Assembly (NCBI GenBank): GCA_002189035.1
Contig: NEEC01000004.1
Span: 4,960,001-5,024,000 of the forward strand
DNA length: 64,000 bases
Direction: 5' to 3'
Origin: Utricularia gibba
Taxonomy: Eukaryota > Streptophyta > Magnoliopsida > Lamiales > Lentibulariaceae
Part shown: positions 45,564 to 56,563 of the stretch, piece by piece
How the letters are laid out: every line of letters begins with the position of its first letter
Numbering within the stretch: the first letter of the stretch is position 1
Notes under the pieces: model-generated
Database searches by the model: none
What the model was told of the DNA's origin: nothing
What the model saw: only the letters and a program-made list of their open reading frames with translations
Position numbers and translations under genes: made by a program

Positions 45564-46683
45564 ATGGGAAGTGGAAAAACAAGCAAACCGAACAAGTCAT
45601 CTAAGCCTCCATTATCACCACCGGTTAGTATACTTCAACATCATTTTTGGGGCTTAGTTTGGGTACTCAATGTCGCTACATGCTGATTTACAGGAGCCAT
45701 CTGGGACACCCAACACACCTCCATTTCCTGATTTGCCCAACTCTTCTCAGGTTTTTAGAATTTTTGAATTTGGCTTGTGTATGTTGCAGGTTGTTTTGTT
45801 GATTTTTTTCTTCTTGAAAGTTGCCATTTTTATGAACTAGCAGGCTTCATACGGGGGCGGAGCAACCCCTCCTCGCTTGGCTTCAAATGCTGCGGAGACC
45901 GGAAGCGCATCAGTTTCTGTTCCGGCTCTTGGAATGGATTTATGGAATGCTTCTCCTGGTTCGGAAGGTAGGAAGCTGCAGCCAACACCTCAATCCAGCG
46001 CTGCCATGAATCAACAAGTATGTCCCACGAGAGTGCAGCTTTAGTTTTTGATACAGAAGCCGATGATAATTTGGAGAAGCAGCACCTTACTGAGTTTGTC
46101 TCAGTTTTTGTTTGTTCCTATATACACTGTTATGTTTAGGCTGCTCGGATTCTTAGTCATCAAACACTCCTTTGCCTGACGCTGAAGTTTCTTGTCATTC
46201 ATCGCGTTGCAGGATGAGCGTGAATTGAAACGGCAAAAGCGAAAGCAATCTAACCGGGAGTCTGCCCGGAGATCAAGGCTGCGGAAGCAGGTAATGAATG
46301 ATTTTCGAGTTAAATAGCTATATGGTGTTTCTACATCTCGCTGCAGGGTTATGCCCTGTATACTTACAAAATAAAGTGCAGGCGGAGTGTGAAGAGCTGC
46401 AGCACAGAGTGGATGCATTAACCAACGAGAATCACACCCTGCAAGAGGAGCTGCGATCACTGTGGAATGAATGCGAGAAACTCGAATCAGAGAACACCTC
46501 ATTAAAGGTGAAGTTCACCAGCTACTTTCGCCTTCTTGTGTTGTTTTACACGCCCTGATGACTATGCAAATGAAACAGGAGGAGCTCACGATGTTCTGCA
46601 GCCCAAAAGTGGCCTCTGATTTAGACAACAGCCGCTCCCGTCGCCGGAGAATGGAGGTAACTTGTAAGAAACTTCTTGTTTAG
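45564..46683 (+). CDS. Short G-box-binding bZIP transcription factor
   Basis: Six exons are supported: 45,564-45,623, 45,694-45,750, 45,844-46,017, 46,213-46,290, 46,382-46,507 and 46,579-46,683, all with GT-AG borders, giving 199 residues. The basic region is [20 protein letters not shown], followed by [14 protein letters not shown] and a leucine zipper, as in the GBF1/bZIP16/bZIP68 family that binds CACGTG. The start ([20 protein letters not shown], then [20 protein letters not shown]) is the GBF N-terminus. The long Pro-rich and Ser-rich middle part of typical GBFs (in all 300-400 residues) is missing; exon 3 goes from YGGGATPP almost directly to [10 protein letters not shown]. The end after exon 6 is less sure, as MEG|GTAACT could be another donor site. 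Confidence 0.85.
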
Positions 46684-46929
46684 AGAAGCATGCTCTTTTA
46701 GTGATGCCGGCTAGCAACTGTCTTGTTCCTTGGATTTATCACAAATCTGAAATTAGATTTCAAGGGAAGTCATCGTTTGCTACAACTTGAAACACAAACA
46801 ACAAACAGGCAGGCACTTCTCCTAAGATGTAAACAATCAAGACAGTCACTTTATCGCTGGCAACACATATTATGCTGTTTTGGTAGAAGGATTAGAAAAG
46901 TTTGATCTTTTGACCATCTGCGGTTCAGT

Positions 46930-48531
46930 TCAATATCGCCATGCGGACATGGAAGCAACTGGTCTTTCATGCCAACAAAGCAGCATTTCGGCTTGGCGTT
47001 TCACTGTATGGAAGCCTCTGATTTGCACTTTCCGCAGCAAATACTCAGCCTGAAAATCAGCAAATTGGCTAAGCCCTATTGGCCTCAGCCCCGCCGCCAC
47101 CAGAGCCTCCGTCGCCTGAGTTCCCCGCCGGCCGACAGCCTCCACCGCCTCCGTAATTTTTGGGTACAATACATATGTTTCTATTCTTCTCATCCAATCC
47201 CACCCATTTGTCCCCATCGAGTTGGCAGCAGCTTCTATGGATTCCAAGAGCGTGGAGTAGAATTCGAGGCCGTTGATTACAGTCTGCCGATACGACGACG
47301 TGTTGCTGTATCCGATTTGCCCTTCGACATCTACGTGAACCACAACAAGGGGAGATAGACGGCGGAGATCGTTCAAGAAACCAGAACCGATTTCCCGGAA
47401 TATAAAGGGCGATAAAAGGACGGCGACTTTTTCGCCTTCTATGAACTTGATGGCCTTGAAGGAGAGATACTCGAAGCTTCGTATTGAGATGAAATCAACA
47501 TCAAATCTGACATTCAGTTCTCTAGCGAATTGGGTTAAGTTTTCTCTCACCAGATTTGATTCCATCTCGTATTCCTCGGTAACGACGGCGGAAATTCGAA
47601 ATACCGGCGGCGGCGATTTGTGTGACTCCGCCTTTTCGGCTATCTCTTTCACGAATGAAGCCCAGTGACCGCCGAATCCGATATCGAAATCGATGACATG
47701 GACGTGCATCGTGCCGTCGGTGGCTTCGAGCAGCGCTTGATTTGCTGTGAAGCTGGAGAACATGGGAATCGGAGACATGTGGGCGAATATGTTCTGGGCC
47801 TTAATCGTTTGGATGATCTCCGGCGAGGCGGCGGGGCGGTGTGCTGGAGTTGTACCAGCGAGAAGCGATTGGAGAGCTTCCTTGAAATAAAAAGCAGCTC
47901 TCTGAAGAGGCTTTCCTACCGGAGTTCTCAGACGTTCATTGAGCCGCGCCAATATCAATTGCCCCAACTGAACAGAATTTGTCTCGAAACATTCAGCAAG
48001 ACGAATCAATTCATCCACATATTCCAAGCCCACGTTAAAGTTTCCGCCGCTCAGCTCCGCGGGGAATCCCTCGATGGAATTCTGACCCGCCGGCACAGAA
48101 CCATACACCGGAAAATCCGAAATAAGCCCAAAATCCACCGCGGGAAACTCAGCAGGATAGTAAGGCCCAGAAGGCGCCGCAAATTCAGGGAGATTAAGGT
48201 AATGATTCTGCGGAACTGGCTGAAGATTTTGATTTTCCAGTGGAAGCGACTTAGAAACAGGGGAATCGTTGTCGTTCACTCCCAGGTCTCTCATCCAAGA
48301 ATCCCAGTCCTCCAACTGGGGATTGATCAGCACATGATGATTTTCCAGTTGAAAAAGATCACCCGGGTGGCTAGCCACAGGGCTGGGACTTCTCCTGAGA
48401 TCAAGAACAGACCTGGGCTCGTAAAGAAAGCAAGTTCCCGGCTGCGGCGGCTGAGTCGCTGCGGTGACTGGAGAACTGGAGCTGCTACTAAATGCGGTTT
48501 TGGCGTAAGTTGTAGAAATGGATACTTTCAT
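46930..48531 (-). CDS. GRAS transcriptional regulator, HAM type (SCL6/22/27/15 group)
   Basis: This single-exon gene codes for 533 residues from MKVSISTTYAKTAF. The N-terminal 160 residues are variable and rich in Ser, Pro and Asn. The GRAS domain follows, with LIRLAECFETNSVQLGQLIL (leucine repeat I), GTMHVHVIDFDIGFGGHWAS (VHIID motif), the PFYRE region and the C-terminal SAW motif (CWHERPVASMSAWRY). HAM proteins maintain shoot meristems and limit chlorophyll synthesis. The frame is open for 71 more codons upstream to 48,744, but that stretch is Lys-rich, unlike the family and probably leader. A miR171 target site lies in the coding sequence. Its 3' end faces that of the bZIP gene 246 bases away. 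Confidence 0.93.
   Translation of the reverse strand: MKVSISTTYAKTAFSSSSSSPVTAATQPPQPGTCFLYEPRSVLDLRRSPSPVASHPGDLFQLENHHVLINPQLEDWDSWMRDLGVNDNDSPVSKSLPLENQNLQPVPQNHYLNLPEFAAPSGPYYPAEFPAVDFGLISDFPVYGSVPAGQNSIEGFPAELSGGNFNVGLEYVDELIRLAECFETNSVQLGQLILARLNERLRTPVGKPLQRAAFYFKEALQSLLAGTTPAHRPAASPEIIQTIKAQNIFAHMSPIPMFSSFTANQALLEATDGTMHVHVIDFDIGFGGHWASFVKEIAEKAESHKSPPPVFRISAVVTEEYEMESNLVRENLTQFARELNVRFDVDFISIRSFEYLSFKAIKFIEGEKVAVLLSPFIFREIGSGFLNDLRRLSPLVVVHVDVEGQIGYSNTSSYRQTVINGLEFYSTLLESIEAAANSMGTNGWDWMRRIETYVLYPKITEAVEAVGRRGTQATEALVAAGLRPIGLSQFADFQAEYLLRKVQIRGFHTVKRQAEMLLCWHERPVASMSAWRY
47936..47956 (-). promoter_or_regulatory. miR171 target site in GRAS mRNA
   Basis: The plus strand from 47,938 reads ATTGAGCCGCGCCAATATC, identical to positions 3-21 of miR171. 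Only position 2 differs over 21 bases (C for G). The mRNA is the complement, so near-perfect pairing and slicing are expected. It encodes DILARLNE-like residues (ILARLNERL), the usual place in HAM genes. Confidence 0.9.
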
Positions 48532-50072
48532 TTCGATACAGGGACGAATTTCAGAACTCACCAAGGGATCAAATAGATCAGAAAGCTTTTCCTTTTGATG
48601 GTTCACTTTTCTTTTCCTTTTTTTTTTTAAATCTCGGAGAAGAGAAGAGATTTTTCTGAGTAAAGCTCTAATCTTTTGACTGATACTGATACATTTTCGT
48701 GCATTAGTAGCTTGTTGGTGAAGGATTGGAAAAGAGAGCAACACTTTTCATCGTGGTTGCCGCTTTCTTTTCTTTGATTCCCTCGCCTTTCGATCGTTGG
48801 CTCATTATTAGCTTTTGGGTTTTTGTCCCTCCTCGCCCATCCCTCCTTTTTATCATTCAAATTCTGGTCTGGTAGAGTAGAGAAGCACAGTGCTGACTTC
48901 TCGTCTCTCCCCTCCGAGACTCAATTGAATTCATCTTTTTATTACAAAGATGAACTAACTTTTCATTATTAAAAACTTTTCAACACGTTGCACATGATGT
49001 CTCGCAAACCGTACAAACGCCTTGAAAAACATTGTTTGCTTTTATTGAGGATTTTCCCTAACAACAGTGTTCAAACTATCAATGGATGATGAAAAGAGAA
49101 ATATACGAGAAAAACATAAATCGGTAACGTGTATGACAAAAATCATGTTTTAAGTATTTTATCCATAGAGTTTTTTTTACTTAACACAAGTATGTAAATT
49201 AATAATTGATGACCAAGAGAATATATAAAATCATAATGTATGAATCACGATAAAAATTATGATTTTACACATAATACAGTTTTAAATTTTCTATAAAAGA
49301 TCTATTTGATAGAATAGTTTAATTAATTATATAACTATAATTATGTCTAATAAAATATATTTTACAATTTAAAATGTAATTAAACTGTGTGGATGAATTA
49401 TTAAGAATAAATTAAAAATTATCATATAAGAGAATAATTTTGAAATATACTTAAAATAGTTAGTATGTTTTAAATCATGTTTGTAGTCATAAATACGTTT
49501 ATATCACTGTTTTTTATTCTCGTGTAAAATATTTAAAATTTATTTAAAATAAAAATTAATACCAAAAAAAATCATACAATCCGTTGAAATAACTACCCTA
49601 CCTGACACAGTGTGGACAGAGTTATCCCAAAGGAAGATGGCTAGAAAGGCGTGTACCTGAGCCCACTAAAACAAAAGGCGCATTTGGGTAGTGCGCGCGC
49701 TTTTTGGGTGGAAAAGGATGCGCTTCCTTTAAAGAACCAAAAAACATTGATTGCGTGGAAAGATGTAGCAAGCATATCTCTTTGAAGAATAAAACGTTTT
49801 CTATTAACAACAACAATGCATATGCATTATGCAATGCCTCCAGGCTCCCATACATCCAAAGTTCTGTTGCTGTTTTTTTAGTTGGATGGAATGTCTCTTT
49901 GACAGGGGGGCTGATTTGTCATGTTGGGGGTTGCAGGATCGACCGGAGGACCGAGCCACCCTGTCCCAGATGGCGGCGACCGGCCGTGGAACCGGCAACA
50001 GTTTTGTGAAAATGGACAGCAGATGGGGTTTTAATTAAATATTCCAAGGCATATGAATTGTGAAAATGGACA
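48532..50072. other. Upstream region of the GRAS gene and intergenic DNA
   Basis: 48,532-48,950 has CT-rich leader-like DNA. 48,960-49,600 is AT-rich with nothing recognisable. 49,620-50,040 is of mixed composition with no recognisable protein on either strand. Confidence 0.4.
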
Positions 50073-50381
50073 TCATTTGGATCTCTTGCCCTCCTTCTTC
50101 TTGATAACCTCATCCAGGTACATGATTCCTTTACCCTTGTAAACCTCGGGGGGCTTACAGCTACGGACAGCAGCGGCGAACTGATGCACCCTTCCCTTGT
50201 CGATCCCTGTGCAGCATATGATGTTGTTCTTGAAGCAAAATACACGTACGGCTGGAGGGGCAGTCAGCTCAACCTCGTGGCTGTACCCGAGCTTCAAGTA
50301 TAGAAGACGGCCTTCTGCCTCCGCTCTCGCCTTGAAACCCACTCCCACCATCTTTAGAAACCGGAAGAACTTGGCTTCCAT
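50073..50381 (-). CDS. Mitochondrial large-subunit ribosomal protein L6 (uL6m)
   Basis: This codes for a 102-residue protein in one coding exon: MEAKFFRFLKMVGVGFKAR, YLKLGYSHEVEL, PPAVRVFCFKNN, GIDKGRVHQFAAAVRSCKPP, EVYKGKGIMYLDEVIKKK. This is the short plant nuclear uL6 of mitochondrial type, which corresponds to the C-terminal domain of bacterial L6 with its SCKPPEVYKGKG motif. It works in the mitoribosome. The ATG at 50,381 directly follows an intron acceptor (minus strand GGAAACAG), so the 5' UTR is probably spliced. Confidence 0.93.
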   Translation of the reverse strand: MEAKFFRFLKMVGVGFKARAEAEGRLLYLKLGYSHEVELTAPPAVRVFCFKNNIICCTGIDKGRVHQFAAAVRSCKPPEVYKGKGIMYLDEVIKKKEGKRSK

Positions 50382-50383
50382 GC

Positions 50384-51410
50384 CTGTTTCCAATAGTACA
50401 GTACCTAATCAAAAGGAACACTTGCGTTTAGTTTTGATCATCGAGTTTGGATGTGCACATGGGGAGTGAGCTGAAAGATGAACTGACTGAAAACCGAAGG
50501 TGAAAGGAAGGATTCAAGTCTTGATAACAAGAATGGCATGCTCAGTACTGCAAAAGAGAGTTTGTTGCAATTTTTCTCAATGGTGAGGTTGCCTCGATCA
50601 CATGGAAAAGAAATTCCTGACCTTCACTTGTAAAAAAAAAATACTTCTGATAAATCTAGTCCATGATAATCAACAACAAAATACATCCCCGGATCTAATC
50701 CCAAAATTTCCAAGGGAAACGCCACTATATCTTATACAGGCTAAGGCGTGGACACTGAATTTACAATGCCAAGTTCCGCAGTACCTTATAACAAAGTAAT
50801 TTTCAGAATTCATGAAAATGAGCACGATCTGGTTTTTAAGAAGAGATCAATGGAATTTCGTTATGACTCTAGGACCAAATGTTTCGGTTTTCAAATTCAA
50901 GTCAGAGACTTTCAAAACCACGAATCTAAAGTATGCTGCTTACGATTAAAAAAAAAAGAAAACAAGGAAATACAAAAGGCCAGCATGTCTTAATACCACC
51001 ACGAAAGAAAACCCCAGTAAACTATGGAGTTAACCAGAGCATCTACATTGATCAAGAGAATACAGAAAAAAAAACTATTGACAGCCATCACCCAGCTCCA
51101 ATTCTGCCCCAATGAACGAATTTCACGCCTTACGAATTGCCCTGACCCAATTAAAATCTAAACTCACTCCTAAACTATCCGAAAATCAGAACGTGCTTCT
51201 ACTAATGAACACGCATGTAATTCAGTATCCATCCACAACAACAAAAATGCGAACGAGAGAAACACACTCACCAAGCTTTCAACCCGCCCCAGATTCGCGG
51301 TACAAAGAATTCGCCGGCGAATGCAGCAGCCAGAAGCTCGACGGCCAATCTCGAAGAAGCCCAATTTCACAGAACCAACAACACAACTCCAACTACAACT
51401 CCGGCCACTA
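50384..51410 (-). other. Probable 5' UTR exon and intron of the uL6m gene
   Basis: On the minus strand a donor site GCTTG|GTGAGTG lies at about 51,272 and the acceptor is at about 50,384. The first exon would lie between about 51,272 and 51,410 and contain no coding sequence that fits. The intron (about 890 bases) has no features. This is inferred from splice signals only. Confidence 0.4.
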
Positions 51411-52225
51411 AATGACCCAGCCCAAATTCATCCCAAGCCCATCCTTAAAACGACATCGTTCACTCCACTGGGCTTCTTCCATTACCCCAATAATCGATAA
51501 AAAAAACCTAATCCCCAATCCGTGTACGTACAAAAAAGCTTCAGATTTTGTGTTGGTCGTCTGCCACTTGCCATTAAAAGCAAGATTGCAGAACAGTGAT
51601 GTTAGATTTCGTTTTGTTTTTAAAAATTCGTTCGATTTCCGACAACGACAAAAAGAGTGGCACAGAACCAAGCACAGGGGCCTTCGTTTCCGGTGTCGTC
51701 TGGACCACCCCCATCCGCGACATAAACGTCGTCGTTTGTGAGGCTCGTTAACTCGACATCCATGGCTAATGGCTATGGCTTTTTCGTGGGATTGAATTTA
51801 TAAAGATTTAAAATTAAAAATTCGATAGGTTTGATGAATATATGTATATGTATACACGAAACATGAATAATATTAAAAAAGTGAATAATTTAAAATTTAA
51901 TATATAAATTATTTTAATTTCAACACATGTTTGTTCTAATAAAAGCATCCGGAGGAACGGATGCATCCGCGCCGTGGCCCATCGACCGGGAAATGGGCGA
52001 TGTGGAGAAGAACCCCCACAGCCATAGCAAAAATCTCGTTTTCATGTAGGTTTTGAATTAATTTTCAAGAATTGGACTGATGATGATTGTGGGCTGGTTT
52101 GAAATACTTTGTGGTTTTTAACGTATGGGGGTTTTTCAGGTAGAGTTGGGGTTGGTGGGATGAGGATCACTGTTTTATAATCCGAAATCCGAGTTGAATA
52201 CTTCTTCGGTTGGAAATTGGAATTG
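51411..52225. other. Intergenic region upstream of the ZF-HD gene
   Basis: No gene is recognised. 51,780-51,940 is AT-rich. 51,950-52,225 is probably promoter and leader of the ZF-HD gene. Confidence 0.4.
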
Positions 52226-52932
52226 ATGGAGCGGAGGAGAAGAGATCAGGATGGGCATGATTCTGGTTACGCCTCCGCTGCCGGGTTTTTCAGCCCAGAA
52301 ACGTCTCCGCCGCCCGGAGAAACGCTGGGTTTCCCGATCCAGATCCAGAGATTCTTGCTCCGGCTTCTGGCGCTAGCGTCGCGTACAGAGAGTGCCTCAG
52401 GAACCACGCTGCCGCCATGGGGCGCCACGTGGTCGACGGATGCGGCGAATTTATGCCTACCGGCAGAGAAGGCACTGCGGAGGAGCTGCTCTGCGCCGCC
52501 TGCAACTGCCACAGGAATTTCCACAGGAAGGGGACCGACGGAGAGTATTACCCTCACCGCAACCCCACTTCATACAACACCCACCGCACACCGCCCTTGG
52601 CGAGTTCCAGAGGGAACAGCGTCGGCGCCGCGGCAGAGTCGTCGAGCGAGGATCTGAACATGCTCCGCGGGGCCCGGGCGAGGCGGGATAAGAAGAAGAA
52701 AAGATTCAGAACGAAATTCAGCCCGGAGCAGAAGGAGCAAATGCGGGAATTCGCGGAGAAGTTGGGGTGGAAAGTGCAGAGACAGGATGAGGAAGGAGTC
52801 CAAGACTTCTGCGACAGAAATGGCGTTACGAAGCAGGTCTTCAAGGTGTGGATGCACAACAACAAGCGACTGAGGAAGACGATGACACCGGAAAAGATCC
52901 TCTTCCCACGCAACAAGTTTCCAGAACCGTGA
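52226..52932 (+). CDS. Zinc-finger homeodomain (ZF-HD) transcription factor, one base missing
   Basis: The zinc-finger dimerisation motif is AYRECLRNHAAAMGRHVVDG, then CGEFMPTGREGTAEELLCAA and CNCHRNFHRK. The homeodomain is KKKKRFRTKFSPEQKEQMRE, FAEKLGWKVQRQDEEGVQDF, then GVTKQVFKVWMHNNKRLRK. Both are complete. The gene has no intron, as usual for this family. The ATG at 52,226 (MERRRRDQDGHDSG...) gives the expected kind of N-terminus, but the frame has to shift at 52,333-52,335 (TTTCCCGAT): one more C would continue GFP as DPDPEILAP and run into the finger. With it the protein has 235 residues. The ATG at 52,417 is in the finger and would remove its first metal-binding residues. Confidence 0.85.
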
Positions 52933-53075
52933 TCACATTTTTTTCTTCGTTTCTTTTCCGTCACATGCTTTCCTTTTTAAGCTTATCCAAATCTAAAATA
53001 TTAAACAAGAAGAAAAAAATACACGAATTATGGTGTTTATTTTTAAATAATTTATGTTCAGATATTTGGACATCA

Positions 53076-53092
53076 GCTGGAGTAGCTCAGTT

Positions 53093-53125
<33 letters not shown>

Positions 53126-53149
53126 AAGGTTCAAGCCCTTCCTCTAGCG
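53076..53149 (+). tRNA. tRNA-Asn (GTT)
   Basis: A full cloverleaf fits: acceptor GCTGGAG with CTCTAGC, D arm GCTC-AGTTGGTTA-GAGC, anticodon loop ctGTTaa, T arm GAAGG-TTCAAGC-CCTTC and discriminator G. There is no intron and no encoded CCA. Box A TAGCTCAGTTGG and box B GGTTCAAGCCC are present. It has the nuclear, cytosolic sequence type. The G-T pair in the acceptor stem is tolerated. Confidence 0.97.
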
Positions 53150-53150
53150 C

Positions 53151-53156
53151 TTTTTT
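53151..53156 (+). terminator. Pol III terminator of tRNA-Asn
   Basis: A run of six T begins two bases after the tRNA end. Confidence 0.8.
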
Positions 53157-53898
53157 ATTTTAACCTCTTTTTATTACTTTTACGGCGGTAGAACCGTGAA
53201 AAGCCCTTTTTTTACTACATTTTTTATTGGTCGAGAGAATGATTTGGTTTGGAATTGTGATTGTCTGGCCGGACAACAGACATCGTACTCGAGAGTGTGG
53301 AGCAGCAGCAGAGGAAGAGCGATTCTCCAAATCATGATGATGATTGCAGGCGACAATGGGATGAAGCACGCATCTTGAAGGTTGAATCTTGCTCGCTCCT
53401 ATGAATGAACTGCTAACGTTTTTGAATGTCCAAGCCGGCGCATTAAACAGCACAATGGAGGTAGCTTCTGCTCTTCTCCTTGTTTCATCAGCCTCCTCCT
53501 TGCGTGCGTCAGACAGCAGCCCCCCTTCAAGACTTCTGTTTTGCTGACAACGACGCCACTGCCGCTGGTACACAGCAAGCTTTTGGGATTTACTTATCTA
53601 CTTGTGTCGTGCAGTTTATGTGAATGGGAAGATACGCAAACGCAAGAACCCCACCCCTCTACGTGACGGACGACGACGACTTCTATTTCCAAGGATTTAA
53701 GATTCCCGGAAACACGTCTAACCGGCAGCTTTCCCGCACTTGCGCCTCAGAAGCTGTTCGTCGTGCTCGACGGCACACTCTTGGTAGGGATTCGTCCTAC
53801 TCAGACTCCCAGCAATGTCCTCGTCTTTTTGCAGGGCCTGATCTTCCTATTCCACGTCGGAAAAACTAACGCCATCTTAATTTCCCCTTGGCGCCCAG
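53157..53898. other. Region with possible coding relics
   Basis: Base composition is GC-richer than the spacer DNA and short open pieces occur on both strands, for example LFVVLDGTLL before a GTAGGG and VLVFLQGLIFLFHVGK (about 53,745-53,870, plus strand). No family is recognised and no complete frame exists. Confidence 0.3.
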
Positions 53899-54036
53899 AA
53901 TCCGGGGGCTGTAACGATCGCGAATGCGGTTTTCGGTTCTCAGCCGCTGATCAGTTCTTATGAATTGGAAAATTCTTTCCAAGTTGACAACAAGAGTGCG
54001 ACCCCCTCGCTGGAGTCCCCATTCAAAAGACCCAAT
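53899..54036 (+). pseudogene. Unrecognised single exon with good splice sites
   Basis: Forty-six open codons lie between an acceptor (GCGCCCAG) and a strong donor (GTAAGT): NPGAVTIANAVFGSQPLISS, YELENSFQVDNKSATPSLES, PFKRPN. I do not recognise the protein. No matching exon follows on the plus strand before the NAC gene, so it is likely a gene fragment. Confidence 0.35.
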
Positions 54037-54454
54037 GTAAGTACCAGTTTTCTGCTTCATCTGCTCCCTTCTGGACTTCGACCACAAAAATGGTATTGAT
54101 AGCTTTATTTGAAGCTGTGAGTAGAAAATATTCGAATGCCAAGTTCCCACGAACCCCTAACAATTGCACTCTTGAAACTTTGAATGGCACCCACAACCGA
54201 CACAAGTCAAATACACTGTGTTCTCCAAAAAAATGTTCATTATTCTCATTGAATCCGAGCTTGTGACTGATAATCCTTCGGAAAAACCAGCAAACCCAAA
54301 ACAATCGATGATGATTGGTTTCGACATCGGTCCCTAAACACACGTCATTCTTAAGAAACATAGAAATGGTAGGTAGAAATTTTCTTTCCGTTGGCAGCCC
54401 ACCCACCAGCACCATCAACAAAGATGGGATTTTTTTGGAGAATAAAACAAGCAA
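54037..54454 (-). pseudogene. Possible remnant of a non-LTR retrotransposon (zf-RVT-like)
   Basis: The minus strand has an open stretch with GGLPTERKFLPTISMFLK and NHHRLFWVCWFFRRI, which resembles the zinc-binding reverse transcriptase tail domain of LINE elements (LPT..., H(L)FW.C.F...). The Cys-His pattern is incomplete and no reverse transcriptase core is found, so this is uncertain. Confidence 0.3.
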
Positions 54455-54720
54455 CCAATGAGAAACAGCTCAGCCGACGTCCTTCTCGTCCTCCTCCTCG
54501 CCTCGTGCTCTTTTATTTTCAATGATATCGATTTCCGTGTCAAGCAAGCATCATGCTCACCACCCAATTCCCCCATTTCCTTACCATGGGCGATAAAATC
54601 TCCTTTTCCATTTCACAAGATTTGTACCCATTACTTGCCTTGTGAGATAATATTCCTCCTCCCTCTCTGTGGGCTGTACCCATCTCCGTCCTTGGTTCAT
54701 TGATTTTTTATATTTTGGGC

Positions 54721-56563
54721 ATGGGGCAAGAGGCCGTGGTAGTGGCCGGTGCGAATATGAGGCTGAAGTCGGCGTCTTTTGGGGCTTCTCCGCCCACTTC
54801 TTTGGCGCCGGGGTTTCGGTTCCATCCGACTGATGAGGAGTTGGTCAGATATTATCTGAGGAGGAAAGCCTGTGCGAAACCTTTTCGGTTTCAAGCCGTC
54901 GCTGAGATTGACGTGTACAAATCCGAGCCTTGGGAGCTTGCCGGTATTTTCATTCATCGATTCATCTCATTCAAAAGGAATTTTTCCTACTAGATGGGTG
55001 TATGTGTGTGTGTGTTTTGCATATTTTCATGGAGAGTGTGGTGCACTTAAATGAATATTTCAATTGAGGTTAACATTCTTGCGTTCAAGATTGGATTTTT
55101 ACCTCAGTAGAATTTTGGATTCAAATTTGAGGTGATCTGAATAAGTGCATTGGCGATGGCGAAAACATATTTGATCTTGAGTAGCAGAACACAGAACACC
55201 TTACCCTATATTGCTTCTCCTACTTGACCGAGTAGGGAGATGGAATCATTAGAACTTTCGCTTCCTTTATTTGTTTGGTTTTTGTATGGCTTCTAAGGCT
55301 TTTATATTCTCTGGTCTACTGCAAAGTGTATTCTGTGAGTTAACTCTTTATGTTCTCTTGTATTCTTGTCTGGTTTAGACTACTCATCTCTGAAGAGCAG
55401 AGATCTGGAGTGGTATTTTTTCAGTCCCGTGGATAGGAAGTATGGTAATGGGTCTCGTCTGAACCGGGCAACCGGAAAAGGATACTGGAAAGCAACTGGT
55501 AAAGATCGAACTGTACGCCACAGGAACCAGAATATAGGAATGAAAAAAACTCTTGTTTTCCATAGCGGAAGAGCTCCGGATGGCAAGAGAACCAATTGGG
55601 TTATGCATGAGTACAGGCTTTGTGACTCTGAGTTGGAGAGGGCAGGAGTAGCGCAGGTGAGATCGCAGTTTATATGCCGTTCCCTGCTTCTGTTTAAAGT
55701 TGGAAGCTTGAGAGGATTTCCCTGTTCTTTTGCGGTAAAGGATGCGTTTGTCCTGTGCCGAATTTTCCAGAAAAGTGGTCTTGGACCTCCCAATGGGGAC
55801 AGGTATGCCCCTTTTGTGGAAGAAGAGTGGGATGATGATGAAGCTCTCATGGTTCCCAATGGCGATGTTGAAGATGAGATGATGGCCAATGGAGATGACT
55901 CCCCTGCTCTCGAGCTGGTGAGCATCAAGTTTAGCACCAAATCCGTAATTTCTGCTTCGTCCCAACTTCTGTTTTCATTGCAGAATCAGTTCATATTTGT
56001 TTCTTCAACTGTTGAAACTTATCATCTTATACATCCCTGTTACCAAACCAGGACGATCAGGCTCTCACCAAGGCTCCTCCTGCTACATCGCAAACGCTTC
56101 CCCTGATGTGCAAAAGGGAAAGATCAGAGGATTGCCCGGAGTCTCCCAGCGTTGGTCAAACAAAGAGATCAAGGCAGGAGAATCCCAGCTCAGGGCAAGG
56201 TAATGGATCAGAGGATTCAACGACATCACAACAGGAGCACCCCACAACGATGATGACAACAACAAAACTTTCCTCCACCCTCCTGGAATTCCCCCTCTTA
56301 GACGCGAAAGAAAGCCATCCAAGCGCTCATCATTTCACATTCGACTCCTCCAACCTGGAGAAGTCAGTGCCCCCGGGTTCCTGAAATTCATCAGCAACCT
56401 TGAGAACGAGATCCTGAATGTGTCGATGGAGCGGGAGACTCTCAAGATCGAAGTGATGAGAGCTCAGGCAATGATCAACGTCCTTCAGTCTCGGATCGAT
56501 TTGCTGGTGAAAGACAGCGATGCGCTGAGACCGGGCGGGGCGTCCTTTAGACAAGGTAGCTAG
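54721..56563 (+). CDS. NAC-domain transcription factor, one base missing in last exon
   Basis: Four exons are seen: 54,721-54,943, 55,379-55,656, 55,741-55,917 and 56,052-56,563. The NAC domain holds [20 protein letters not shown] (A), [20 protein letters not shown] (B), [24 protein letters not shown] (C), [14 protein letters not shown] with [20 protein letters not shown] (D) and [12 protein letters not shown] (E). [13 protein letters not shown] follows, as in the ANAC050/052/053/078 group. In exon 4 the frame ends at a TGA at 56,382, but the next frame continues [20 protein letters not shown] and [20 protein letters not shown], the typical C-terminal coiled coil. One additional C in the run at 56,370-56,374 restores it, giving 396 residues. 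No C-terminal membrane segment is seen. Confidence 0.88.

Noticed and set aside
47665-48576. 303-codon plus-strand open frame opposite the GRAS gene
   Set aside because: The minus strand carries a clear GRAS domain with miR171 site; the plus frame is a long shadow.
53160-53573. 137-codon minus-strand frame next to tRNA-Asn
   Set aside because: No recognisable domain, no support from splice or promoter signals; probably chance.
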